Shown in pieces: positions 1 through 10,350 of a DNA stretch of 64,000 nt. The stretch is taken from contig JASISA010000027.1 in NCBI GenBank assembly GCA_031771865.1, positions 2,852,001 through 2,916,000 on the forward strand. Reading direction: 5' to 3'. Numbering within the stretch: position 1 is the first letter of the stretch; each line of letters opens with the position of its first letter. The position numbers were made by a program, and so were the translations under genes. The notes beneath the pieces were generated by a model. The model ran no database searches, was not told where the DNA came from, and saw only the letters and a list, made by a program, of their open reading frames with translations. The DNA is from Nothophaeocryptopus gaeumannii (Eukaryota > Ascomycota > Dothideomycetes > Mycosphaerellales > Mycosphaerellaceae).

Positions 1-426
1 ATCGAATCACGATCGTGTCCACAAGCTTCTCCTGGGCCAATGCGATGATCAAGGCGCGCAATCATCCACATGCGGATCTCGAGTGCGTACTCGACCGTCA
101 CATCACGCACGACAGCCAGGGATGTTGGCAAGGTGGCCGGGGCCTTCGCCACACGAGGGTCGCTTCGGCTAGCCCATCCTCGATCAGCCTGGGAAACAAG
201 GCACACCCCTGCGAACTGTGGCTCTTCCTAGTTACAGCCAGCGTGAGCTTATTGCGTCAGAGTACAAGGTGGGTACAGTTGCGAATGGGTGTCTAAGACC
301 TTGGAAACAGGTTTGTACTCTTCCGTAAGGTATCTTTCTTTGTCATTTCTTCTCTTCAAACCTCAACTCTTTCCAAGCACGATTAGCAAGCACCGCGTAC
401 AAGCCAACACCCTTCCTACAGTCACC
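1..426. other. left edge, no gene identified
   Basis: I see no convincing coding sequence here. The last hundred or so bases are pyrimidine-rich and are probably the promoter and 5' leader of the gene starting at 427. The open frame continues upstream of 427 but contains no ATG. Confidence 0.5.
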
Positions 427-1137
427 ATGTCGACCCAGCAGGAGGAGCAGTCCGCAAACATGTCAGGCCAAGGCAATGTCAATGCCGGCCTGAACGCATC
501 TGGGAGTGCCGAAGCAAACAGCAAATCTACCAAGCGCACACCGAAGAAGTTGAGCAAGAATCAGCAGCAGCAGCAGCAGCCAACTCCAGATCAGACCGAT
601 GAAGCCGATGCGGATGCTGGCGCGGGAGCTGAAGCCAATGCAGAAGCAGACGGCGAGGAGGACGAAGATCCAGAACCCGAGCCACAGCAGCAGTCTCGTC
701 AGCCTTCGCGGAGACGTCAAAGCCGCGGTCGTGGGCGGAAAGGTGGACAACAAGAAAGCGACACCGAATCTGTCGCCCGCAGTGACGTTAGTGCCACGGG
801 TGGGCGCCGCCAGCGACAGCGCCAGAAGAAACAACAAGCTCAAGCCAAGGGATCTCAAGGTGGACCACTCGACGACATCACTGAACAGCTCCCTGGCGGC
901 GAGCTCGTGAATCAAGCTGGCGATCTCGTTCAGGGTACTGCCGGGAACGCGGTCAACAGCGTCGGTGACACCGCTGGTAAGGCTTTGGGAGGTTTGACGG
1001 GAGGCGGGGAACAGAAAGGCGATGATGGCGGCGACAGCGGAGAGCAGCTACGTCTGCGACTGGAACTGAACCTCGATATCGAGATTCAGCTCAAGGCCAA
1101 GATTCATGGTGACTTGACTCTTGGCCTGCTCAACTAG
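427..1137 (+). CDS. low-complexity protein with conserved C-terminal NLDIEI/GDLTL motif
   Basis: Single-exon gene for about 236 residues; the function is not recognised. ATG 427 is the first in-frame ATG and has a good CACCATG context. The first 150 residues are hydrophilic and disordered: a poly-Gln run near residue 40, an Ala/Glu/Asp-rich acidic patch, then Arg/Ser/Gln-rich basic sequence. A Gly-rich stretch follows, with repeated small-residue helices (GDLVQGTAGNAVNSVGDTAG). The last 30 residues are quite different: alternating Leu and charged residues, NLDIEI-x-LKA-x-I, then GDLTL, just before the stop. That pattern suggests beta strands or an amphipathic docking element. The next gene downstream ends in almost the same motif. 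The acidic and basic blocks suggest a nuclear or scaffold role, but that is only inference. Confidence 0.7.
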   Translation: MSTQQEEQSANMSGQGNVNAGLNASGSAEANSKSTKRTPKKLSKNQQQQQQPTPDQTDEADADAGAGAEANAEADGEEDEDPEPEPQQQSRQPSRRRQSRGRGRKGGQQESDTESVARSDVSATGGRRQRQRQKKQQAQAKGSQGGPLDDITEQLPGGELVNQAGDLVQGTAGNAVNSVGDTAGKALGGLTGGGEQKGDDGGDSGEQLRLRLELNLDIEIQLKAKIHGDLTLGLLN

Positions 1138-2324
1138 ACATGATCTGATGATTCGACCACGGTGCACTGGAATGGAGATAGTGTGTATTGTTGTACAATT
1201 TTATCTGAATTGGAGTTGAGAGGAGTGGAAAGGTGTACTGTACTCTCCTAGCTAAGAAATTTGAATCACTGCAAACAGATCTTGCTGTCGCCCAATACCC
1301 CGAAGTGCAAATATCTCCTCGTCGTAACTCGTCTGGGGGTGCTGTCCAACTAGTGCACCACTCGGGCAATTCAGAGTGCCCGTCTCGAAAGAGAACGGCG
1401 TCGCCATGTGCGAGCTTCAGCGATGACGGAGTATGATGATTTCACGTTGGCCCAAACCTGCTGCATGTAATCACTGTCGCAGATGCTGAGAGAAATGAGG
1501 AAGGGGTTGGTACTTTCTTCCTTTCGTCTCACACATTGACACAGTGTGATGCATCGGGGTGAGGTCCCGAAAACGTCTCCACTGCCTGCCAACTTTCCCC
1601 AAGCCTCGAAACTCTGTCCGCGAACTCCAGCCACATCACGCTCCAGATCACCTCATCCGAGCGGCGAACCTTGAGCTAATTGCCACGGCTTTCCACGCTG
1701 TCCCGTTGAGCTGAGATGCTTGGCCAACTTGGCGCAGACTCGGAAGACGCTTTTTCCCCTGTCGGGCGGGCCAGGTTTGCGTAAGTGCTTGCATGAAGAT
1801 GATATCACATGCAGGGATGGAAATTATGGCACATCCAATGCGCCTTCCATGGCACACGGGACATTATTCAGCCACACCTGTGTGTGCCCCCGAGTAGCGA
1901 CCCTCTAGACACACAGACACTGTAGACATCCTGGACAAAGGATGCCGGGGGGCCTCGAAGCAGGTTTCTGAAGCGTGATAACCTTGCGCAGTCTGACGGT
2001 GGGCACCGGAGGGCATGATGAGATGAGGTGGGTTATGCCACAGGTAGGTGGGGTCGGTACGGGCACTGAGTAACCAGTCGTTACGTGCCTGAGAGCTGCG
2101 GCGAAGAAGCTGTTCTACGAATCCTGGTCTCTGAGTCTCTTGAGTCTCTCTGCTGTGGCCTTCCTTGGTCTAGCATTTACTCGTACTCTCTGCCCTGCCT
2201 GCCTTCCTACCACTACACTCTCCTCTCTCTCTCAACCCTCTCTGAATCGGGCACGAAATCGCCACACTACTGTACTCTCATCTCAAACATCTTCCACGCG
2301 TAGCTCGGGAGATACGCCGCCAGC
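1138..2324. other. intergenic, no gene seen
   Basis: This 1.2 kb lies between the two motif-sharing genes. It contains only short frames without family resemblance. The last 200 bases are CT-rich (runs of ctctctct near 2220) and look like the promoter and leader of the gene at 2325. Confidence 0.5.
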
Positions 2325-2942
2325 ATGTCGGAAGCTAACAACGAGTCGGGTCGGAAGAAGTACAACAACGCGCCGCAGCTGGAGCACTACTCGGAGGAGA
2401 CAGAGCAGGACCCGCCCAAGCAAAGGACAGTGGAGCAACAGGAGAAGCAAGACAATCTCATGAAGGTGGAGAGGCGTGAGCAAGGACTGGAGTCGAACAG
2501 ATCTCGATCATCCTCACGGCGCGAGCGGAGAAAGCGCATCAAGCAGATGATGGATGAAGGGAAGTACATGAAGACGAACTCGCTGGAAGCTCTGGAGGAG
2601 GCGGATGCAAACGGCGACTTGCAACAGATGAGGGCGTTTGAGCGGATAGGACCAGACAGTACCTCTATGGATGGTCCAGTCACCATGGCGAGGGCGATGC
2701 GAGGAGAGATTCCGGTGCGAGGTTCAAATCCCAATCAACCGTACTACATGACACCGCAGGAGGAAGAGTCCAGCGGCGTAAGTTCAGCATCATGATTGCC
2801 TAAGCCACCTGATCAGACGCTGACAGACCCGTAGAGCGCACTCAAGGACACGGACGGCCTGAAATTGACCTTGGAGGCCAACTTGGACATTGAGATTGAG
2901 CTCAAAGCCAGCATTCGTGGCGATTTGACCCTGTCATTATAG
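2325..2942 (+). CDS. small charged protein, second copy of the NLDIEI/GDLTL C-terminal motif
   Basis: Two exons, 2325-2777 and 2835-2942, with a 57-bp phase-0 intron (GTAAGT donor, CTGAC branch site, CGTAG acceptor). The product is 186 residues; function not recognised. Exon 1 encodes a strongly charged, probably helical and disordered protein (ERREQ, SRSRSSSRRERRKR near residue 60, and an acidic LEEADANGD). Exon 2 encodes 35 residues carrying NLDIEI-x-LKA-x-I and GDLTL right before the stop, matching the end of the gene at 427-1137. The motif therefore sits in its own exon here. A second GTAAGT overlaps the stop codon, but splicing it to the next CCCAG would still recreate TAG, so the protein end is robust. 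Confidence 0.75.
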
Positions 2943-3523
2943 TAAGTGTCACTTTGCCCCCTTCGCTCCGACGAAGAAACCTCCTTGTTGCTACCCAGGT
3001 GAACATTATCCCTACGCGGTGTACCGAAAAGTTGAGAGCTTGGAAGGCGGGAGAAAAGAGAAACATCCACTTACCTTCGTGAAAAGTGCGTGAGGGACCT
3101 CGCACCTAGAATACCAACTTACTATCCGTGTACCACTCTAGCACCGGCTAAGCTGGAACGATGGCTGCTCAGAGTCTCCGACATCCTTCACGCAAACACC
3201 CGCATCGCCTTTGCACAACCAAACCGCAGCAACAACAGGGTGCAAGAATGCATGCTTACGAAGTGTTCACAGTGAATCAATGTGAAAAGGGCTAAAAAAG
3301 ATATTTGCTTACAATTCATCACAGTGAATGAAGGAGTCGGAGAAGAAGATCAGTGTATTGTGAATCTGGGGTTTTCTTTTGGGTATCTGTACTTGGGTAT
3401 CACGGCGTTTTTTTACAGCAGCCACTGTACGCATTCATGTCATAGTCGTCTCCAAGTTCCAAAGCCAACCAGTGGCACTGTACAGTTAGACTCTCGTGCA
3501 ACTCCTTCGCTCTCGCCTCCCAT
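2943..3523. other. intergenic, convergent 3' region
   Basis: 3' flanks of the plus-strand gene ending at 2942 and the minus-strand gene ending at 3524. The frame open from 3282 on the plus strand runs into the antisense of the Kar9-like gene and is not taken as real. Confidence 0.5.
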
Positions 3524-6500
3524 TTACTGGCTCTTCTCAACATTATTTGAGCTGGAGCGGAAGATCATGCGGCGCGTGCCACGAGCTTTGCTCAACTCGC
3601 TGAAGTGCTTCGCCTTCTCTTCTCGAGACTTCTCAGTGCTGGCCTGTTTGGCTTTGGAGATCATGCCTTCTACCCACTTGGCCTTACTCTCAGACAGGTC
3701 AGCACGCTGTGCACTCGAAGGCCCCGCGAGACCAACTTCTCCTGTGTTGTGCCTACTAGGCGGACGAAACCCATTCGCAGTCGGTGGTCGCGAGCTCGAG
3801 GAAGATGACTTTGCGGATTTGGGTGTCGAATTCTGCGCGGTTGGAGGAGCGCGCGTTGGTGTCATGGAAGCTCCTCCGCTTCTACCCGCGATCTCGAATG
3901 GTGGTCGCTTGGGGGCAGTCCAGTCCCTATCACTGTCACTGCTATCTGGTCTTGGAGAAGCTGTTCTGGACGATGACTTCGCCACCCTGAACTCCGCAGG
4001 ACCACTAACCTTGCGGGCCAGCGGGGCGCTCGTCACCGTTTGAACTTCAAGATTGCCTTCCGATACTGTGCGACTACCGTGGTGGTTTGCAAAGTCTCGA
4101 AGATAGTCTGCTAAATCAGCCCATCCTCCACCAACGCGAACCATCACTCGCTCGCCTTCTCCTACCAGTCGGACAAATAGCTTGATGGGCTCGTCGCGGC
4201 CGGTAGCCGTGAGGTGATACAGCTTGACTTCTGGGTCGGAAGAGCCTCTAGATTTCTTTGGCGAGGCTTCTGCGGGCGCAATGATCATGTCACCATTCCG
4301 AGCCAGGTTGCGCGTGGTCGATATTTTTGGACGTGGACCAGAGTTGCCACGCAGCCGTGAATCTGGCGTCTCGGCACCAGGCCGAGCCCTGAACCTAATA
4401 GAAGCGGGAAGAGTCTCTAGTACTTCAGAAACATGCCGATCGAATTGATCCTCGATCTTTGATCCAGCAGCTCTCGTTAGAGTTGAGCTCATTATATCCT
4501 GCGATCGCCCTTCTTTACGATCTATGCCCGAATTGCCACGAATCTTCTTCGTCGCGGCATTCAACGGCGCCGACGATATCCGAGGCGAGGTGGGCGAGCT
4601 GGTATCGGCTGGGCTTGACTGAGTAATGACAGGCGTTTGGCCAACCTCCAATGATGAGGCGTCTGTCAAGATTGTTCGTCTCTGCGGCGGACTTGGAAAC
4701 GCGGCGAAGTTGTTCGTTGCTGCGCAGTCACTTTCTTGATCGGACGACGCGGATGAATGTCCTGATTTGCTTGGCGTCCGAGGCGGCGAGCCTCTCGATG
4801 AAGCGCTGTTGTGCCTTGAGCTTTTAGGAACATCGATGCTCTTGAGTTGTGATCGCGAAAAAGCTTCGATAGATGTGGCAGAGGCCCTTTTGATCTTGTA
4901 TGTGCTGAAGTCAGCGATTGATCCATCACCGCCTAGTCCCGCTGGAACATTCAATCTAGAAGTCTCAAAGGTAGCTTTGGACGTTGAGCGTGTCTTATTC
5001 TCTTTGTTGGCAGCGTCATGACCAATGCCGGAGCTGGGGTGGTTCATCTGATGGACCTGCCCTGCTTCCGGTGCAGTCTTGGGTCGGGCATGAGAAGAGT
5101 TGATCCGAGATCTGCCAGTCGACACACTGTCCAGGTACGTGTCCTTGGAAATTTCAGCAGCATGAGAGCGTGGCAGTGACGATGGTCTTTGTCGGTGTTT
5201 CATGCGTAGGGAGAACTTTTTCGGCACGTCTGTAGAGCTTGACCTGCGTGATGAAGGTTGTGGAAGGGTCTGCACGAACATTCGGTCAAAGTCGTTTGTA
5301 TCCAGAGCCAGTGTTGGCGTCTGGGCTAACTGTCTCGTAGAAGCGCCATCATCAGCTCCTACATTCGCTAGCCGATCTTCAGCCGTGTCAATGGGGGCTG
5401 TAGACGTCGGTTCGACCGGACATGTAAGGGGCCAGTCTTCCGGAAACTCAACCCCAGATTGGGACTGAGATGGCGAATGAAATGGAGTCGAGAGACCGCT
5501 TGGCTTGTACGTCGCTGGGAGTAGCGAGTTGGCCATGTCGTTCTTTGGGTTTGAAGCAGCAATACTGCGTGGAATTTGATTCTCGAAACCCGACTTCTTA
5601 TCACGGAGGACCTCGCCATGATTGAAGTCGGAGACCAAACTCGTAGATGAAGTAGTCCATGATCTGACTGAACTTGTGCCGTAAAGACCGCTGTCTCGAG
5701 AGCTTGATAGTGATACCGGCGAGATGCCATGTCGCTCCGGCGCCTCTCCAGTGCTGTTTGTGTTATTTAATCTCTTCGATCGAGCCTGCTCTGGACTCCG
5801 ATCTTTCTTGAACAGCCGCGTGAACGCGTTGCTAGCGTGCTCGAATGGCCGAACTGGACTCTTGGACTGCTTAAGCGATTGATTTCGTTCGATGTCACTG
5901 AGGAACGCTGCGCGCCTCTTGGCGACTTGGCCGGCTGTCTCTTCATTCAACACTGAACTGGACGACGAAGATCTTTGAATCTCCGTTCCAAGCACAGTAG
6001 ATGTGTCTCCGGCAATGAAGGCTGGCACTGGCTGAGACTTGAGGTGTACGGGCATGGAGACAGATCGACCCGCAGATGTCGAGGCACTGTCGCCACTCAA
6101 TTCGTAAGCATGGGGTTTCTGGAGTCTTGAAGGTACACTCTCGATGTTTCCCGGGTCGCGAGTAGGAGCATCGTGCGTCAGTTCGTCTGCATGGACGTCT
6201 TGAGATGGCCTGCGAACGGCCTCGTCGTCTGAATGAGGATCCTCAATCTCGGAGACTGTCAGGTGCCTTCTATCTCTTTCCTTTGCCGCTTGGGAGGTGG
6301 GTTGTGTAGCTGTCGCTGGCGTAGGCAGCCGCAGGCGCCATTCGTTCTCGAGCAGCTTTCTCTCCGCCTGTACCACCCAGGTTCCATAAGCCGACTCTAA
6401 AAGTTCAAAGTCATCGAGCCAAGTGTCCGGCACGCATTCTTCTCTGCCTTCCAGGTCATCAAGGAAGCGGTCCAGCCGCCTTCCCAGGGCCCCTACTTGC

Positions 6501-7432
6501 TGCTCGATGCCAGACTTGAAACTTCCCATCGTCTCTCGAGTAAAAGCCGGCCGACTCGATTCACGAGGGATAGAAGAGTCGGATGCGATGGCGGCCCATC
6601 CCTGATCGAGGTCTGCGCGTGCCTTCTTGAGGTCGTGCAGGTACTTGGGTGCGTTGCGCAATATTATGAGTCGTGTCGTCCACATGTCGAGCAAGCGATT
6701 GAGTTTGGAAAGAAACGGCAAGGCCTGCAAGATGGTGGCCGTTACCAAAGCCGTGAAATCATCCAACTTCTTGAAATCTACTGCCGCTGTATCAAATGCG
6801 CCAATGCTGTCCTGTCTTGACGATGGCCTGGAGCACACACGATAGTGCGAATTCAGCAGGTATTCCTTCAGTTCCTCGACGTCGATTTCGTCTAGCCCTT
6901 GCCCAATGTCGTCAGCACGCCGTTCGTATGCTCGAACAGTGCTGGCCGGCAGACTGCCCCAGTATTCCTCAACTTCTGTTGTCGCGCCGGCGGCGGCATG
7001 GGCATCGGGTCTAGTCCTCCTGCGTGCAGACTCGGGCAAGTCGAAGGTGCCAGACCACTCCCATAATTCAATCTCTCTGGTCCAATCTCTCAGATCGAGA
7101 CATGCCTGGGCGGCTTTGGCTCCCAGTGCGCGTTCGGACATGGACGCACTCTGGATGCTTTTGGCCAAGGCATCGGAGCTGGTCACGGTCATGTCGTGGG
7201 GCGCGGCTTCGAAAGCGCGTTTGGTGGAAGTCGGAGACAGGTCGCGCAGGAGCGGGTCAAGTGCGCGGGCATTCTGTACGTGTGGCTGTGCCTGCGGGAG
7301 GGCTGTTCGGGTGGGCGAAGCCATCCTCGAGCTGCGGCGATCGGGGTCGCGGTCTCGGTCATGAGGGACGGGAAGGTGCGGCGGTCGACCAGCGAAAGGG
7401 TTGGGCATGTCGGCGGCGGCGGTCGTGGACAT
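3524..7432 (-). CDS. Kar9-like microtubule protein with GAS2 domain
   Basis: Uninterrupted reading frame of 1302 residues beginning MSTTAAADMPNPFAG. Residues about 110-370 resemble the fungal Kar9 N-terminal region: LWEWSGTFDLPES, EEYWGSLPASTVRAYE, DVEELKEYLLNSH and a helical ALVTATILQALPFL block. Residues about 1065-1120 form a GAS2 (GAR) domain with VMVRVGGGWADLADYLRDF, a known microtubule-binding fold. Between them lie some 700 disordered residues rich in Ser/Thr/Pro. Kar9-family proteins link microtubule plus ends to the cortex for spindle and nuclear positioning, acting with EB1-type proteins; the GAS2 domain fits that role. Function in this organism is inferred. No intron is apparent, which is unusual for a gene this long here. 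The start could also be the nearby MPNPFAG methionine. Confidence 0.85.
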   Translation of the reverse strand: MSTTAAADMPNPFAGRPPHLPVPHDRDRDPDRRSSRMASPTRTALPQAQPHVQNARALDPLLRDLSPTSTKRAFEAAPHDMTVTSSDALAKSIQSASMSERALGAKAAQACLDLRDWTREIELWEWSGTFDLPESARRRTRPDAHAAAGATTEVEEYWGSLPASTVRAYERRADDIGQGLDEIDVEELKEYLLNSHYRVCSRPSSRQDSIGAFDTAAVDFKKLDDFTALVTATILQALPFLSKLNRLLDMWTTRLIILRNAPKYLHDLKKARADLDQGWAAIASDSSIPRESSRPAFTRETMGSFKSGIEQQVGALGRRLDRFLDDLEGREECVPDTWLDDFELLESAYGTWVVQAERKLLENEWRLRLPTPATATQPTSQAAKERDRRHLTVSEIEDPHSDDEAVRRPSQDVHADELTHDAPTRDPGNIESVPSRLQKPHAYELSGDSASTSAGRSVSMPVHLKSQPVPAFIAGDTSTVLGTEIQRSSSSSSVLNEETAGQVAKRRAAFLSDIERNQSLKQSKSPVRPFEHASNAFTRLFKKDRSPEQARSKRLNNTNSTGEAPERHGISPVSLSSSRDSGLYGTSSVRSWTTSSTSLVSDFNHGEVLRDKKSGFENQIPRSIAASNPKNDMANSLLPATYKPSGLSTPFHSPSQSQSGVEFPEDWPLTCPVEPTSTAPIDTAEDRLANVGADDGASTRQLAQTPTLALDTNDFDRMFVQTLPQPSSRRSSSTDVPKKFSLRMKHRQRPSSLPRSHAAEISKDTYLDSVSTGRSRINSSHARPKTAPEAGQVHQMNHPSSGIGHDAANKENKTRSTSKATFETSRLNVPAGLGGDGSIADFSTYKIKRASATSIEAFSRSQLKSIDVPKSSRHNSASSRGSPPRTPSKSGHSSASSDQESDCAATNNFAAFPSPPQRRTILTDASSLEVGQTPVITQSSPADTSSPTSPRISSAPLNAATKKIRGNSGIDRKEGRSQDIMSSTLTRAAGSKIEDQFDRHVSEVLETLPASIRFRARPGAETPDSRLRGNSGPRPKISTTRNLARNGDMIIAPAEASPKKSRGSSDPEVKLYHLTATGRDEPIKLFVRLVGEGERVMVRVGGGWADLADYLRDFANHHGSRTVSEGNLEVQTVTSAPLARKVSGPAEFRVAKSSSRTASPRPDSSDSDRDWTAPKRPPFEIAGRSGGASMTPTRAPPTAQNSTPKSAKSSSSSSRPPTANGFRPPSRHNTGEVGLAGPSSAQRADLSESKAKWVEGMISKAKQASTEKSREEKAKHFSELSKARGTRRMIFRSSSNNVEKSQ

Positions 7433-8642
7433 TACGATGATGAGGGCCTCCTTGCTTTGGCGACGTCGCGGAGGACAAAAGCTTCGTCCATAGACTCAGG
7501 AGTTGATCCTGCTCGTGCTCTAATTCCCCCTCTTGGTGCCGGGTTTTCAGCGAGGGCCATGAAAAGGCAGTGCCTCCTAATACATGTAGTACAGTAGTAG
7601 CGAGCGCGTGGTTGCAATGAAAACGAGAAGTAGCATCCAGGATTGAGGGTCGGATCCCAGTCTTATGGCCGAGCTTGCTGGTGGTGAAACGGGCAGCAGC
7701 GATATCAAGGACCCGTTTACCTGTTACCTGCTGCCTCCTACTTCAGAGACGGCAAAGACACGCACACGCGCACCCGCCGAGACGGACACAGACACAGACA
7801 CTCGAGGTAGTGCACCCGGACGGACGTGCTCAGAGACGCGCCGGCTTCTGTGCAACACGGCCGCAACACCCAAGTCGATCGATTCTTGCCGAATGGTGGA
7901 GAGCAGGGCAGGGTAGGGTAGGAAAGTGGAGGATTGGAGGTCCAGTACTGACTTTGTAGACTAGACTAGTATAGTCTATTGCGGAGGACGGAGGTGCCTG
8001 CGAACTGAAGTCAGTAGTCAGTAGCGAAGTCACGACTCGGGCCCGCAGCAACCTCTCCTGAACTCAATGTACCGTAGTTATTATGCTGCTGGCTGTATCA
8101 TACCACATTCTTCATACTATGTTTGATAAATCAGATGGATCTCCCGCTCGACCCTTAGATGATATGATCTGTACTGTCCCGTCCCTACCATATCATCATG
8201 CAGCTTGCCGTTCGTTGGCTAGAATTGTGTACATGTACGGTACCACGACTCTGTCCCAAGAACCCCTGCAGGCACCAGAACCTTGCATGTGCTGACCGTT
8301 AACGCCATGAGTCATGCACATCCTACCCAACCCGACGTGAGTCTTGAGTCGAGAGACTGCGAGACACAGTACAGTGCAAGCCGTGGCTTTTTCGGATCAC
8401 TCACTATCTATGCGTATGCTACCATGCCAGAAAGTCGTAGCTGCATCGCTACCTCATCTGCCCACCACAGTCTGACTCACGTTCCCCTCCAGTGCAAGCA
8501 GACTACCGGGCTGACGCTTCCTCCAAGCTCGTGCGTTGCGATTTGGCACGTTTATGCGACTGCCCCGCGCTGGCGGTGTAGCGCTCTTTGCCATACACAC
8601 GCTGAGCCAGCCCAGCGCTTCCTCTGTCTTCCAATCTCCAGT
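7433..8642. other. intergenic, no gene seen
   Basis: Upstream of the Kar9-like gene (minus) and downstream of ureG (minus). An ACAC/AGAC-rich patch lies near 7760-7805. Open frames here have no recognisable family. Confidence 0.5.
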
Positions 8643-9573
8643 CTATTTCTTACCGTTCGAGCTTACTGCCGCTGCACCACAGCTTCTCCACGCACTCAGA
8701 ACCAGGTCCACGACGTGGTCGACCCCCTTGCCATTCTTGACCTGCGCGAAGATCGTTGGTCCTCCCTCTCTGTGGATATTGGTCAGTAGGGCCCGGCCCT
8801 CTGCTCTAGCTGTTCAAACGAGACTCACCTGATCTTCCTGGCGTCACGATCCATGACATTCAGGTCTGCCCCGATGAGCTCCGCAAGATCCGTCTTGTTG
8901 ACAATCAGCAGATCGCTCTGCGTGATACCAGGGCCGCCTTTTCGAGGAATTTTGTCACCTCCGCTAACGTCAATGACATAGATAATGAAGTCTGCCAACT
9001 CTCTCGAATAGTTGGCAGCGAGGTTATCTCCACCACTCTCTATCAGTAAAATCTCAGTGTTGAATTCCCTCTGGAGGTCCTGCAAGGCGGCCAGATTGGC
9101 CGAGATGTCCTCTCGAACCGCTGCATGTGGGCAGCCTCCTGTTTCTATTGCACGTATGCGCTCGGGCTCCAACGCCTTGTGTCGTGTCAAAAACTCGCAG
9201 TCTTCGCGCGTGAAGATGTCATTCGTTACAGCGGCGATGTTGTATTGATCGCGCAGGGCGAGGCAGAGGGCAAGCATCAATGCCGTCTTGCCGGATCCCA
9301 CGGGTCTGTCATCTTGAGCTCAGCATTTCCCGTGTCATTGCTGCCGGAAAGTGAAGGCAGTGAGCCAATCTCACATAGAACTAGGACATACCCACCGATT
9401 CCGACCGTGAAGGCTCGATCTTTCCAGTCTCGACCAGCGATTATGGGCATTTCGCGCCCAAGAAAGGAACCCGGCCCGTCCAGGATGTCGTGCGAATGCC
9501 CATGATCTGCTGCGGCGGCGGCGTGCGTGTGCGTGTGCCCGGCATCATGGTGCGAGTGGGAGTGGGCGGCCAT
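8643..9573 (-). CDS. ureG: urease accessory GTPase UreG
   Basis: Three exons (9573-9392, 9305-8829, 8769-8643; introns 86 and 59 bp) give 261 residues. UreG is the GTPase that delivers nickel to apo-urease with the UreD/UreF partners. The N-terminus is a His-rich metal-binding stretch (HSHSHHDAGHTHTH). The P-loop GPVGSGKT is split by intron 1. Later come the CPH motif in ETGGCPHAAVREDIS, LLIESGGDNLAANYS, and the nucleotide base motif NKTDLAELIG. The C-terminal exon ends in FAQVKNGKGVDHVVDLVLSAW plus a short Gly/Lys tail, as in fungal and plant UreG. The start was chosen because it is directly followed by the His-rich region. No urease structural gene or other accessory gene is in this window. 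Confidence 0.95.
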
Positions 9574-10350
9574 GATGGTGCTGCTTTCCAACCTCGTGTC
9601 GTCCACGACATATGAAGCTCGTGTGCTCGACTGGAGCTCCCTCAAGTGGACTGGTCAGTGGTGGGGTCTTGCTGTGGGGCTTCCCGGTTACCATCGGCCA
9701 CGAACCTTACGGCTACTACACTTGTGCTACGAGTACCCGAGTGTGCACGTCTAGAGCGAAGGGAGAGATCGATTGAGTCTCAATGTCGATAGCATCTGCC
9801 TGTGCTCAATGCAAAGAAGGCTGTGTATCTGCACAAACCTTGGCAATATCTACACTGATCCCATTCTGTAGAGTATCAACAAGCAAGTACGCCTCACACA
9901 CTAGTAGTGAGGATGCAGAGATTGCGGAGGGATGATGGAAAAGTACAGCAGCGCACGCTAAGTCCAAGTTCGCCTCCCAGTCTATAAGTGTCGTGGTCGT
10001 GATAGGGCCATGTCAGTCAGAAGCAAGAAAGCAACCAGACCCCGTAAGCAATCATCCATGGTGGTATATCCATCCAACTCCATAAGTCATCGGGCTCGTT
10101 TTCCCAAGCCACCCCAGAGACCATTTGGGAGGCATGCCATCCATCATCCACCTATACAAAACATCCGTAGCTTTTCCGCATGCCCTGAAGACAGCTTCCC
10201 ATATGCATATACACAGCTAGCGAGAGGCCAGATACGTATCGAGTTCGCTCGTAGAAAAAGGCGTTGCGGATAGCGGGGACATCGGTGAGAAATGGGGATG
10301 GGAGAGCGGTTGCAAAGTATGTTTCGAGACAAGCGCATGACAGTATTCGC
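9574..10350. other. intergenic, ureG promoter and bHLH 3' flank
   Basis: Contains the upstream region of ureG and the 3' flank of the bHLH gene, both on the minus strand. I see nothing else. Confidence 0.5.

Noticed and set aside
289..426. Upstream extension of the 427 gene
   Set aside because: The frame is open but begins with GTG and holds no ATG; 427 has the first ATG and a good context.
2721..2732. GGTTCAAATCCC, resembling a tRNA T-arm
   Set aside because: No acceptor stem or anticodon arm around it, and it lies within an open coding exon.
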